Under the pieces are notes generated by a model. That model saw nothing but the letters and a program-made list of their open reading frames with translations, did no database searches and was not told the origin of the DNA. Positions 37,101-49,043 of a stretch of DNA of 64,000 nucleotides are shown here, in pieces; the stretch's first letter is position 1, and every line of letters starts with the position of its first letter. The position numbers were made by a program, and so were the translations under genes. The stretch is from Nemertoderma westbladi. Lineage: Eukaryota; Xenacoelomorpha; Nemertodermatida; Nemertodermatidae. The stretch is taken from the NCBI GenBank assembly GCA_032718475.1, contig JAUCBJ010003966.1, positions 1-64,000 of the forward strand. The letters are read 5' to 3'.

Positions 37101-40100
37101 CAGGTGTTAAAAATAGATAAAAAGATACAGGTGTTAAAAACAGATAAAAAGATAAAGGTGTTAAAAATAAATAAACAAGATACAGGTGTTAAAAATAGAT
37201 AAAAAGATACAGGTGTTAAAAACAGATAAAAAGATACAGGTGTTAAAAATAGATAAAAAGATACAGGTGTTAAAAACAGATAAAAAGATACAGGTGTTAA
37301 AAATAGATAAGATACAGGTGTTAAAAATAGATAAAAAGATACAGGTGTTAAAAACAGATAAAAAGATACAGGTGTTAAAAATAGATAAAAAGATACAGGT
37401 GTTAAAAATAGATAAAAAGATACAGGTGTTAAAAATAGATAAAAAGATACAGGTGTTAAAAATAGATAAAAAGATAAAGGTGTTAAAAATAAATAAAAAG
37501 ATACAGGTGTTAAAAATAGATAAAAAGATACAGGTGTTAAAAATAGATAAAAAGATACAGGTGTTAAAAATAGATAAGATACAGGTGTTAAAAATAAATA
37601 AAAAGATACAGGTGTTAAAAATAGATAAAAAGATACAGGTGTTAAAAATAGATAAGATACAGGTGTTAAAAATAGATAAAAAGATACAGGTGTTAAAAAT
37701 AGATAAGATACAGGTGTTAAAAATAGATAAAAAGATACAGGTGTTAAAAACAGATAAAAAGATAAAGGTGTTAAAAATAAATAAACAAGATACAGGTGTT
37801 AAAAATAGATAAAAAGATACAGGTGTTAAAAATAGATAAGATACAGGTGTTAAAAATAAATAAAAAGATACAGGTGTTAAAAATAGATAAAAAGATACAG
37901 GTGTTAAAAATAGATAAGATACAGGTGTTAAAAATAAATAAAAAGATACAGGTGTTAAAAATAGATAAAAAGATACAGGTGTTAAAAATAGATAAAAAGA
38001 TACAGGTGTTAAAAATAGATAAAAAGATACAGGTGTTAAAAATAGATAAAAAGATACAGGTGTTAAAAATAGATAAAAAGATACAGGTGTTAAAAATAGA
38101 TAAGATACAGGTGTTAAAAATAGATAAAAAGATACAGGTGTTAAAAATAGATAAACCGATACAGGTGTTAAAAATAGATAAAAAGATACAGGTGTTAAAA
38201 ATAGATAAAAAGATACAGGTGTTAAAAATAGATAAAAAAGATACAGGTGTTAAAAATAGATAAAAAGATACAGGTGTTAAAAATAGATAAAAATATACAG
38301 GTGTTTAAAACAGATAAAAAGATACAGGTGTTAAAAATAGATAAAAAGATACAGGTGTTAAAAATAGATAAACCGATACAGGTGTTAAAAATAGATAAAA
38401 AGATACAGGTGTTAAAAATAGATAAAACGATACAGGTGTTAAAAATAGATAAAAAGATACAGGTGTTAAAAATAGATAAAAAGATACAGGTGTTAAAAAT
38501 AGATAAAAATATACAGGTGTTTAAAACAGATAAAAAGATACAGGTGTTAAAAATAGATAAAAAAGATACAGGTGTTAAAAATAGATAAAAAGATACAGGT
38601 GTTAAAAATAGATAAAAAAGATACAGGTGTTAAAAATAGATAAAAAGATACAGGTGTTAAAAATAGATAAAAATATACAGGTGTTTAAAACAGATAAAAA
38701 GATACAGGTGTTAAAAATAGATAAAAAAGATACAGGTGTTAAAAATAGATAAAAAGATACAGGTGTTAAAAATAGATAAAAAGATACAGGTGTTAAAAAT
38801 AGATAAAAAGATACAGGTGCTAAAAATAGATAAAAAGATACAGGTGTTAAAAATAGATAAAAAGATACAGGTGTTAAAAATAGATAAAAATATACAGGTG
38901 TTTAAAACAGATAAAAAGATACAGGTGTTAAAAATAGATAAAAAAGATACAGGTGTTAAAAATAGATAAAAAGATACAGGTGTTAAAAATAGATAAAAAG
39001 ATACAGGTGTTAAAAATAGATAAAACGATACAGGTGTTAAAAATAGATAAAAAGATACAGGTGTTAAAAATAGATAAAAAGATACAGGTGTTAAAAATAG
39101 ATAAAAAGATACAGGTGTTAAAAATAGATAAAACGATACAGGTGTTAAAAATAGATAAAAAGATACAGGTGTTAAAAATAGATAAAACGATACTGGTGTT
39201 AAAAATGGATAAAAAGATACAGGTGTTAAAAATAGATAAAACGATACAGGTGTTAAAAATAGATAAAAAGATACAGGTGTTAAAAATAGATAAAACGATA
39301 CAGGTGTTAAAAATAGATAAAAAGATACAGGTGTTAAAAATAGATAAAAAGATACAGGTGTTAAAAATAGATAAAAAGATACAGGTGTTAAAAATAGATA
39401 ATAAGATACAGGTGTTAAAAGTAGATAAAAAGATACAGGTGTTAAAAATAGATAAGATACAAGTGTTAAAAATAGATTAAAAGATACAGGTTTTAAAAAT
39501 AGATAAAAAAGATACAGGTGTTAAAAATAAATAAAACGATACAGGTGTTAAAAATAGATAAAAAAGATACAGGTGTTAAAAATAGATAAAAAGATACAGG
39601 TGTTAAAAATAGATAAAAAGATACAGGTGCTAAAAATAGATAAAAAGATACAGGTGTTAAAAATAGATAAAAAGATACAGGTGTTAAAAATAGATAAAAA
39701 GATACAGGTTTTAAAAATAGATAAAAAAGATACAGGTGTTAAAAATAAATAAAACGATACAGGTGTTAAAAATAGATAAAAAAGATACAGGTGTTAAAAA
39801 TAGATAAAAAGATACAGGTGTTAAAAATAGATAAAAAGATACAGGTGCTAAAAATAGATAAAAAGATACAGGTGTTAAAAATAGATAAAAAGATACAGGT
39901 GTTAAAAATAGATAAAAAAAGATACAGGTGTTAAAAATAGATAAAAAGATACAGGTGTTAAAAATAGATAAAAAGATACAGGTGCTAAAAATAGATAAAA
40001 AGATACAGGTGCTAAAAATAGATAAAAAGATGCAGGTGTTAAAAATAGATAATAAGATACAGGTGTTAAAAATAGATAACCCGATACAGGTGTTAAAAAT

Positions 40101-43100
40101 AGATAAAAAGATAAAGGTGTTAAAAATAGATAAAAAGATACAGGTGTTAAAAATAGATAAAACGATACAGGTGTTAAAAATAAATAAAAAGATACAGGTG
40201 TTAAAAATAGATAAAAAGATACAGGTGTTAAAAATAGATAAAACGATACAGGTGTTAAAAATAGATAAAAAGATACAGGTGTTAAAAATAGATAAGATAC
40301 AGGTGTTAAAAATAGATAAAAAGATAAAGGTGTTAAAAATAGATAAAAAGATACAGGTGTTAAAAATAGATAAAACGATACAGGTGTTAAAAATAGATAA
40401 AAAGATACAGGTGTTAAAAATAGATAAGATACAGGTGTTAAAAATAGATAAAAAGATACATGTGTTAAAAATAGATAAAAAGATAAAGGTGTTAAAAATA
40501 GATAAAAAGATACAGGTGTTAAAAATAGATAAAAAAGATACAAGTGTTAAAAATAGATAATAAGATACAGGTGTTAAAAATAGATAAAAAGATATAGGTG
40601 TTAAAAATAGATAAAAAAGATACAGGTGTTAAAAATAGATAAAACGATACAGGTGTTAAAAATAGATAAAAAAGATACAGGTGTTAAAAATAGATAAAAA
40701 GATACAGGTGTTAAAAATAGATAAGATACAGGTGTTAAAAATAGATAAAAAGATATAGGTGTTAAAAATAGATAAAAAAGATACAGGTGTTAAAAATAGA
40801 TAAAACGATACAGGTGTTAAAAATATATAAAAAAGATACAGGTGTTAAAAATAGATAAAAAGATACAGGTGTTAAAAATAGATAAAAAGATACAGGTGTT
40901 AAAAATAGATAATAAGATACAGGTGTTAAAAATATATAAAAAAGATACAGGTGTTAAAAATAGATAAAACGATACAGGTGTTAAAAATAAATAAAAAGAT
41001 ACAGGTGTTAAAAATAGATAAAAAAGATACAGGTGTTAAAAATAGATAAAAAGATACAGGTGTTAAAAATAGATAAAAAGATACAGGTGTTAAAAACAGA
41101 TAAAAAGATACAGGTGTTAAAAATATATAAAAAGATACAGGTGTTAAAAACAGATAAAAAGATAAAGGTGTTAAAAATAAATAAAAAGATACAGGTGTTA
41201 AAAATAGATAAAAAGATACAGGTGTTAAAAATAGATAAAAAGATACAGGTGTTAAAAATAGATAAAAAGATACAGGTGTTAAAAATAGATAAAAAGATAC
41301 AGGTGTTAAAAACAGATAAAAAGATAAAGGTGTTAAAAATAAATAAACAAGATACAGGTGTTAAAAATAGATAAAAAGATACAGGTGTTAAAAACAGATA
41401 AAAAGATACAGGTGTTAAAAATAGATAAGATACAGGTGTTAAAAATAGATAAAAAGATACAGGTGTTAAAAACAGATAAAAAGATAAAGGTGTTAAAAAT
41501 AAATAAAAAGATACAGGTGTTAAAAATAAATAAAAAGATACAGGTGTTAAAAATAGATAAAAAGATACAGGTGTTAAAAATAGATAAAAAGATACAGGTG
41601 TTAAAAATAGATAAAAAGATACAGGTGTTAAAAACAGATAAAAAGATAAAGGTGTTAAAAATAAATAAAAAGATACAGGTGTTAAAAATAGATAAAAAGA
41701 TACAGGTGTTAAAAATAGATAAAAAGATACAGGTGTTAAAAATAGATAAGATACAGGTGTTAAAAATAAATAAAAAGATACAGGTGTTAAAAATAGATAA
41801 AAAGATACAGGTGTTAAAAATAGATAAGATACAGGTGTTAAAAATAGATAAAAAGATACAGGTGTTAAAAATAGATAAGATACAGGTGTTAAAAATAGAT
41901 AAAAAGATACAGGTGTTAAAAACAGATAAAAAGATAAAGGTGTTAAAAATAAATAAACAAGATACAGGTGTTAAAAATAGATAAAAAGATACAGGTGTTA
42001 AAAATAGATAAGATACAGGTGTTAAAAATAAATAAAAAGATACAGGTGTTAAAAATAGATAAAAAGATACAGGTGTTAAAAATAGATAAGATACAGGTGT
42101 TAAAAATAAATAAAAAGATACAGGTGTTAAAAATAGATAAAAAGATACAGGTGTTAAAAATAGATAAAAAGATACAGGTGTTAAAAATAGATAAAAAGAT
42201 ACAGGTGTTAAAAATAGATAAAAAGATACAGGTGTTAAAAATAGATAAAAAGATACAGGTGTTAAAAATAGATAAGATACAGGTGTTAAAAATAGATAAA
42301 AAGATACAGGTGTTAAAAATAGATAAACCGATACAGGTGTTAAAAATAGATAAAAAGATACAGGTGTTAAAAATAGATAAAAAGATACAGGTGTTAAAAA
42401 TAGATAAAAAAGATACAGGTGTTAAAAATAGATAAAAAGATACAGGTGTTAAAAATAGATAAAAATATACAGGTGTTTAAAACAGATAAAAAGATACAGG
42501 TGTTAAAAATAGATAAAAAGATACAGGTGTTAAAAATAGATAAACCGATACAGGTGTTAAAAATAGATAAAAAGATACAGGTGTTAAAAATAGATAAAAC
42601 GATACAGGTGTTAAAAATAGATAAAAAGATACAGGTGTTAAAAATAGATAAAAAGATACAGGTGTTAAAAATAGATAAAAATATACAGGTGTTTAAAACA
42701 GATAAAAAGATACAGGTGTTAAAAATAGATAAAAAAGATACAGGTGTTAAAAATAGATAAAAAGATACAGGTGTTAAAAATAGATAAAAAAGATACAGGT
42801 GTTAAAAATAGATAAAAAGATACAGGTGTTAAAAATAGATAAAAATATACAGGTGTTTAAAACAGATAAAAAGATACAGGTGTTAAAAATAGATAAAAAA
42901 GATACAGGTGTTAAAAATAGATAAAAAGATACAGGTGTTAAAAATAGATAAAAAGATACAGGTGTTAAAAATAGATAAAAAGATACAGGTGCTAAAAATA
43001 GATAAAAAGATACAGGTGTTAAAAATAGATAAAAAGATACAGGTGTTAAAAATAGATAAAAATATACAGGTGTTTAAAACAGATAAAAAGATACAGGTGT

Positions 43101-43585
43101 TAAAAATAGATAAAAAAGATACAGGTGTTCAAAATAGATAAAAAGATACAGGTGTTAAAAATAGATAAAAAGATACAGGTGTTAAAAATAGATAAAAAGA
43201 TACAGGTGTTAAAAATAGATAAAAAGATACAGGTGTTAAAAATAGATAAAAAGATACAGGTGTTAAAAATAGATAAAAAGATACAGGTGTTAAAAATAGA
43301 TAAAAAGATACAGGTGTTAAAAATAGATAAAAATATACAGGTGCTAAAAATAGATAAGATACAGGTGTTAAAAATAGATAAAAAGATACAGGTGCTAAAA
43401 ATAGATAAGATACAGGTGTTAAAAATAGATAAAAAGATACAGGTGTTAAAAATAGATAAAAAGATACAGGTGTTAAAAATAGATAAAAAGATACAGGTGA
43501 TAAAAATAGATAAACCGATACAGGTGTTAAAAATAGATAAAAAGATACAGGTGTTAAAAATAGATAAAAATATACAGGTGTTAAA
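34151..43585. repeat. 27-bp array in PC intron 7, about 350 copies
   Basis: The unit is GTTAAAAATAGATAAAAAGA followed by TACAGGT, with AAACGATA, AAATATA and short GATAAGATA variants. The 9-codon period reads KIDKKIQVL on the plus strand and FYLFLTPVS on the minus strand; neither is a gene. Each unit holds a CAGGTG E-box core and an AGATAA GATA-type word. Rare markers recur about 4.2 kb apart (36861 with 41033, 38736 with 42908), so half of the array is a tandem duplication. Unlike four other PC introns, the unit does not resemble either bordering exon. Confidence 0.95.
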
Positions 43586-43630
43586 ATATAATTTATTATC
43601 GCGAGTTAAAAAAATATCGCGATTAAGACA

Positions 43631-43660
43631 TTTTTACTCTCGATATTTTTCACCAATACC
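43631..43660 (-). mobile_element. Terminus resembling the foldback transposon at 2586-3882
   Basis: Reverse-complemented, this reads GGTATTGGTGAAAAATATCG then AGAG. It differs by one base from the left terminus at 2586 over the first 20 bases. It ends the 27-bp array region on its right side. No matching left terminus or target duplication is evident near 34127, so it may be a solo or rearranged end. Confidence 0.5.
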
Positions 43661-44039
43661 TTATTTGCAATTTAAAACAGGCAAACTAGTTATTTGTTTC
43701 CATTGAGTCAATCCCAAACTGATGGCACGCACAATCTATGTTCCCGCTAATACTTCTAGCTCTACAAAAAGCTGTAAGCTTACGTGCTGCATCCACCCAG
43801 CAGGCGCGTCCCCAATGTTCGCCCAGTTACAATAATAATGTACTCAGTTGTATATATTATCAACATTAAAATGTCAAGTATTAATCTAAAAGTTGACGTA
43901 TTTCTCAACGGTTTCACGTTTTATACTGAAATATTAACACGAAAAAACGAAAGCAAGTGAAATATGAAACGTTAGTCTAAGTGAATTACCATATATTTAA
44001 ATCGAACATGTTGGAATAATTAAAAGTTTAAAAGTTCAC
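43661..44039. other. Unique part of PC intron 7 next to exon 7
   Basis: AT-rich intron sequence ending at the exon 7 donor (GTGAAC on the minus strand). No other feature is seen. Confidence 0.6.
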
Positions 44040-44168
44040 CTGGAATCTCGTTGATGTAAACATCAGAGTTTCCGGATTTCATTGTAACGGTGCACTCGAA
44101 TGGAGCGTATAGTTGTCTCGCCTGCTCCCAGTAGGCGCTGTAACCACTCACTGCGTCCAAACTAATTC
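44040..44168 (-). CDS. PC: Pyruvate carboxylase exon 7: carboxyltransferase domain
   Basis: It reads [20 protein letters not shown], then [29 protein letters not shown] is a strongly conserved stretch of the carboxyltransferase domain. Both ends are in phase 1; the acceptor is CTCTTAG and the donor GTGAAC. Confidence 0.95.
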
Positions 44169-44430
44169 CTAAGAGAAGAGCAAATCAATAATCAATAATA
44201 TTAATAAGTACTGCGGTAAACATAGGGTAAACATTCTCTATTGAGTTTTTCAATAATTCCATTTGTTCTTTTATTTTCCAGAAAGTTTTCAAAAATTAAA
44301 ATGAATCCGTTAATATAAAAAATAGAAATAAGGAACCCCATGTAAAGGTGCGTTCACATAACGTTTGTGTACGTGTGTAATTTAGCATGATTGATTCTTT
44401 TTCTCGGAATTACTAAACTATTTATTTTAC

Positions 44431-44680
44431 CTGTATCTAAATCAGTTCCCTCCAACTCCGCAACCACGGCGCCCATCGATGGCTGTGACGTCATCCCACT
44501 CATAGAGTCGACGGCAACGTCTACGACGTCAGCGCCGGCTCTTCCGGCGGCTAACATTGCGGCGACACCGGCACCGGCGGTGTCGTGTGTGTGGACGTGG
44601 ATCGGGAGGTCTGGATACCGGTCCCGTAGAGCAGTAACCAGCAGATGAGCAGCGCGGGGCTTCAGTAATCCAGCCATATC
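44431..44680 (-). CDS. PC: Pyruvate carboxylase exon 6: carboxyltransferase metal site
   Basis: It reads [20 protein letters not shown] and contains [17 protein letters not shown] and [14 protein letters not shown]. The two His of HTHD are ligands of the carboxyltransferase metal. The Lys in IKDMAG at the exon 5/6 junction is the carbamylated active-site Lys in this family. It starts in phase 0 and ends in phase 1 before GTAAAA. Confidence 0.95.
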
Positions 44681-44967
44681 CTAAGGCGAAGATAAATAGA
44701 TCAAAGTGAAGTAACTTAAAGAAAATAAATACTAAGTTGGTATAAATAATGTCTTAGTCCATTTTTTAAGGCCGCCGACTCCGAACCCTGTAAAGACCCA
44801 GTATTGCCGCATTTCCCTCCTGCACTCCACTCCAATACACCCCAACAAACCTGAATAAGGTTCTATCTTCCACCCGAAAAATCGCATCCACAAAAAACGA
44901 ATGTTTCCCAATAAGGAAATTTTTATGTACAAGAAGTGTGAGAAAGTAATTCGTCCCAAATTCTAAC

Positions 44968-45208
44968 CTTAATGGCAAGTATGTGAGTCCCAGCCTTTAC
45001 TAATTCGTCAGCTAAATCCAAATAGTAATCGAGGTTGTATTTAGTGCGACTAGGATCGGAAACATCGCCTGTGTACGATATTGCTGCTTCGACAACACCA
45101 CCGGCTTTACCGGCAGCTTCCATACCGATAATGAGGTTAGGCAGATAGTTGAGGGAGTCGAAGACACGGAAGATATCCATCCCACAGGAGAACGCAAGTT
45201 CACAGAAT
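44968..45208 (-). CDS. PC: Pyruvate carboxylase exon 5: carboxyltransferase core
   Basis: It reads [20 protein letters not shown], then [20 protein letters not shown] and ends THILAIK before GTTAGA. One base at its start completes the Lys codon begun in exon 4. [12 protein letters not shown] and SYTGDV are barrel strands of the active site. Confidence 0.95.
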
Positions 45209-45239
45209 CTATAAGAAACAGGATGATTTATGGGAGTAA

Positions 45240-45365
45240 ATTATTTAGTAACCCCTGGTCCTGGGATAAGGACAACCTGGTCTTGGGATAAGGACCCCCT
45301 GCTCCTGGGCTAAGGACAAGCTGGGCCTGGGATAAGGACAACCTGGTCCAAGGATAAGGACATCC
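45240..45365. repeat. Imperfect ~24-bp repeat in PC intron 4
   Basis: Five to six degenerate copies of GGATAAGGACAACCTGGTCC lie just upstream of exon 5 in gene direction. The copies have drifted, unlike the neighbouring arrays. Confidence 0.7.
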
Positions 45366-45680
45366 TGGAGGTGAGGCGTGGAGGTGGCAGGTTTTCTGTT
45401 CAATGACCCATAAGACCTGACAAGACTGTGACCTATGACCTGGCACCATCACGTACTGTACAGAACAAAGAGAGTCCCACAAGAACTGAAACTAATAAGA
45501 TGGTGCCAGTGTACAAGAAGGGCCACATAACACTAACATTTACATAAAATAACGAATCTTTTCGTGAAATCACGTTGTTCACGATTGCTGCAAAGCTATA
45601 CAATAAAATTATATTTATTAGTATCAGGGATCCCGTTGAGAGATGGTTACGTTGAAATCATAATGGGTTCCATAAAGGTG

Positions 45681-46570
45681 AACCATGGAGCCCTTTCTAG
45701 TATCTCTAACCGGGTTAGGCAGTGGAACCATGGAGCCCTTTCTAGTAGCTCTAACCGGGTTAAGCCGTGGAACCATGGAGCCCTTTCTAGTAGCTCTAAC
45801 CGGGTTAGGCCGTGGAACCATGGAGCCCTTTCTAGTAGCTCTAACCGGGTTAGGCCGTGGAACCATGGAGCCCTTTCTAGTAGCTCTAACCGGGTTAGGC
45901 CGTGGAACCATGGAGCCCTTTCTAGTAGCTCTAACCGGGTTAGGCCGTGGAACCATGGAGCCCTTTCTAGTAGCTCTAACCGGGTTAGGCCGTGGAACCA
46001 TGGAGCCCTTTCTAGTAGCTCTAACCGGGTTAGGCCGTGGAACCATGGAGCCCTTTCTAGTAGCTCTAACCGGGTTAGGCCGTGGAACCATGGAGCCCTT
46101 TCTAGTAGCTCTAACCGGGTTAGGCCGTGGAACCATGGAGCCCTTTCTAGTAGCTCTAACCGGGTTAGGCCGTGGAACCATGGAGCCCCTTCTAGTAGCT
46201 CTAACCGGGTTAGGCCGTGGAACCATGGAGCCCTTTCTAGTAGCTCTAACCGGGTTAGGCCGTGGAACCATGGAGTCCTTTCTAGTAGCTCCAACCGGGT
46301 TAGGCCGTGGAACCATGGAGCCCTTTCTAGTAGCTCTAACCGGGTTAGGCCGTGGAACCATGGAGCCCTTTCTAGTAGCTCTTACCGGGTTAGGCCGTGG
46401 AACCATGGAGCCCTTTCTAGTAACTCTAACCGGGTTAGGCCGTGGAACCATGGAGCCCTTTCTAGTAGCTCTAACCGGGTTAGGCCGTGGAACCATGGAG
46501 CCCTTTCTAGTAGCTCTTACCGGGTTAGGCTGTGGAACCATGGAGCCCTTTCTAGTAGTTCTTACCGGGT
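45681..46570. repeat. 45-bp array in PC intron 4, about 20 copies
   Basis: The unit is AACCATGGAGCCCTTTCTAG, TAGCTCTAACCGGGTTAGGC, CGTGG. The copies are almost identical. The 15-codon period and lack of stops leave several frames open on both strands for over 200 codons; none has a family signature. The unit contains a CCATGG and does not match either flanking exon edge. Confidence 0.93.
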
Positions 46571-47060
46571 TAACTTTTTCAGCAACCAGATCACTACGCG
46601 ACGATTCCCTAGCATTTGGGATGTCCACCGCTGCCGGTGACCAGATACATTTTAAGTTGTACGGGGTGTCCTTATGGCATACTAATTACATCGATCATTC
46701 TTGTTTATAATTGAACAAGAATGAACCTAATTAAACTTACATAATGGATTATGCTCTACACGGAGACCGGCATTGGACATATGCGGATAAAGTTATGGGT
46801 GATAGGGAGTAGTGGAGACACAATTTTGCCGATAAGCCGGTATCTCAATGCTGCATGTCGATTAGATAGATGGGTCTCCAAATATTAATTCGGAATCAAT
46901 ATTTTCCAATGAAAAACGGTGTCACAGCTTTCCGAATTTGGCTAAATTAGGAAATATTTGAAAATAGATACATACAAGAGGTGAACCTGTGAGATGAGAG
47001 ATAGAGTAAGTTTTAAAAGACAGATGTTAAGTGTTATCTGTTAGGAAGATAGTAACTCAC
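46571..47060. other. Unique part of PC intron 4
   Basis: Non-repetitive intron up to the exon 4 donor (GTGAGT on the minus strand at 47055-47060). No other feature is seen. Confidence 0.6.
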
Positions 47061-47438
47061 TTTTCGACTACGTTATCCGGGTAGTTAGTATACCCGACGG
47101 TGTTGGCACCCCTAAGCAGCATCTGGAAGGGAATATTAGGAACGAGTTGGCGCAGTTCCTCGAGGCGTTCCCACGGACACTCGTGGAGGAATCTCATGGC
47201 CACGTCGAAGGTTGCCCCGCCCCAGTTCTCGAGCGCGAACAAAGAACTCAGTCGATGGGCGACAAACGGGCTGATTCGCTTGAGGTCGTGGGTTCGTACT
47301 CGGGTCGCTAGGAGGCTCTGGTGGGCGTCTCGGAAGGTGGTGTCCATGAGGAGGAGGCCCCGATGGTCGCGGATGCATTTAGCAAACGCCTCCGGTCCGT
47401 GTTGAAGGAGAATGGAACGGAAACTGTCTGGGGCAACG
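47061..47438 (-). CDS. PC: Pyruvate carboxylase exon 4: start of carboxyltransferase domain
   Basis: It contains [20 protein letters not shown], then [20 protein letters not shown] and [35 protein letters not shown] carries active-site residues that bind pyruvate and the metal. The acceptor is ambiguous: ATTAG then GTAG puts two AGs four bases apart. A start at 47438 pairs with a GTAAAT donor in exon 3; a start at 47442 pairs with a GTTGGT donor. Both keep the frame (KYGCVAP or KYGSVAP). Confidence 0.95.
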
Positions 47439-47612
47439 CTACCTAATGATGGGGGTATTGTTCGTGAGTAAAATAATGTTGGAAAAAGTGAGGAGAAATA
47501 GAGTTGCAATTTAGTAAAATCGAATTAGACAAATGTCTTAAAATATATATACACACACGTATAAAGTAACACGATATATCGGTGGACTATAATAACTGGG
47601 AATAATATTTAC

Positions 47613-47854
47613 CAACCGTATTTGGGATAAGGAGGCACAACTGGGTCCACGTGGGCTGGGGGTACGTCGGTCCCTAACGGGGTTAGGGGTCCGTTCACCG
47701 AAAGGTTGCCTAGAAAATAGAGAAGTTTCTGGGCCCGATTGAGCGTAGGTCGAAGATGGAACAGCTCGGGGTGTTCGTCGATAAAGTAGGTGTCAACGGT
47801 ACCGGAGAGAAAACGTTCGTTGTATAGAACATTGAGTAGGAAGTTGATATTAGT
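47613..47854 (-). CDS. PC: Pyruvate carboxylase exon 3: linker between BC and CT domains
   Basis: It reads [20 protein letters not shown], then [20 protein letters not shown] and ends near PPYPKYG. It starts in phase 0 after TTTTTTAG. The acceptor plus the first 26 or so bases (TNINFLLN) form the unit of the 33-bp array filling the preceding intron. Exon bases 47686-47854 and about 47784-47854 also recur inside that intron as displaced copies. Confidence 0.95.
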
Positions 47855-48290
47855 CTAAAAAACAATGAGTAGGAAGTTGATATTGGTCTAAAAGACATTG
47901 AGTAGGAAGTTGATATTTGTCTAAAATACATTGAGTAGGAAATTGATATTAGTCTAAAAAACATCGAGTAGGAAGTTGATATTAGTCTAAAAACATTGAG
48001 TAGGAAGTTGATGTTGGTCTAAAAAACATTGAGTAGGAAGTTGATATTGGTCTAAAAAAACATTGAGTGCGACGTTGATATTTGTCTAAAAAACATTGAG
48101 TAGGAAGTTGATATTGGTCTAAAAAAACATTGAGTGCGACGTTGATATTTGTCTAAAAAACAATGAGTAGGAAGTTGATATTGGTCTAAAAAACATCGAG
48201 TAGGAAGTTGATATTAGTCTAAAAACATTGAGTAGGAAGTTGATGTTGGTCTAAAAAACATTGAGTAGGAAGTTGATATTGGTCAACATT

Positions 48291-48459
48291 GGGGTCCGTT
48301 CACCGAAAGGTTGCCTAGAAAATAGAGAAGTTTCTGGGCCCGATTGAGCGTAGGTCGAAGATGGAACAGCTCGGGGTGTTCGTCGATAAAGTAGGTGTCA
48401 ACGGTACCGGAGAGAAAACGTTCGTTGTATAGAACATTGAGTAGGAAGTTGATATTAGT
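48291..48459 (-). pseudogene. PC: Displaced copy of 169 bases of PC exon 3 inside intron 2
   Basis: This is a copy of exon positions 47686-47854, 605 bp away, from TNINFLLN through LSVNGP and with the TTTTTTAG acceptor before it. It lacks the exon's last 73 bases and donor, and runs straight into array units (ACCAATATC). A transcript using this acceptor would meet array stops. Confidence 0.93.
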
Positions 48460-48972
48460 CTAAAAAACAATGAGTAGGAAGTTGATATTGGTCTAAAAGA
48501 CATTGAGTAGGAAGTTGATATTTGTCTAAAATACATTGAGTAGGAAATTGATATTAGTCTAAAAAACATCGAGTAGGAAGTTGATATTAGTCTAAAAACA
48601 TTGAGTAGGAAGTTGATAATAGTCTAAAAAACATTGAGTAGGAAGTTGATATTGGTCTAAAAGACATTGAGTAGGACCTTGATATTTGTCTAAAAAACAT
48701 TGAGTAGGAAGTTGATATTGGTCTAAAAAAACATTGAGTGCGACGTTGATATTTGTCTAAAAAACATTGAGTAGGAAGTTGATATTGGTCTAAAAAACAT
48801 TGAGTAGGAAGTTGATATTGGTCTAAAAAACATCGAGTAGGAAGTTGATATTAGTCTAAAAACATTGAGTAGGAAGTTGATGTTGGTCTAAAAAACATTG
48901 AGTAGGAAGTTGATATTGGTCTAAAAAACATTGAGTGCGACGTTGATATTTGTCTAAAAAACATTGAGTAGG

Positions 48973-49043
48973 AAGTAGGTGTCAACGGTACCGGAGAGAA
49001 AACGTTCGTTGTATAGAACATTGAGTAGGAAGTTGATATTAGT
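48973..49043 (-). pseudogene. PC: Second, shorter copy of PC exon 3 start inside intron 2
   Basis: About 70 bases equal the exon's first part (TNINFLLN to GTVDTY), 1189 bp from the original and bounded by array units on both sides. It shows that exon sequence is carried along when the array duplicates. Confidence 0.9.

Noticed and set aside
34127-43706. KIDKKIQVL (+) and FYLFLTPVS (-) repeat ORFs
   Set aside because: 27-bp period artefacts on both strands inside PC intron 7.
45564-46710. Four overlapping ORFs of 215-358 codons on both strands of the 45-bp array
   Set aside because: Period divisible by 3 and no stops; no recognisable family and the array is intronic.
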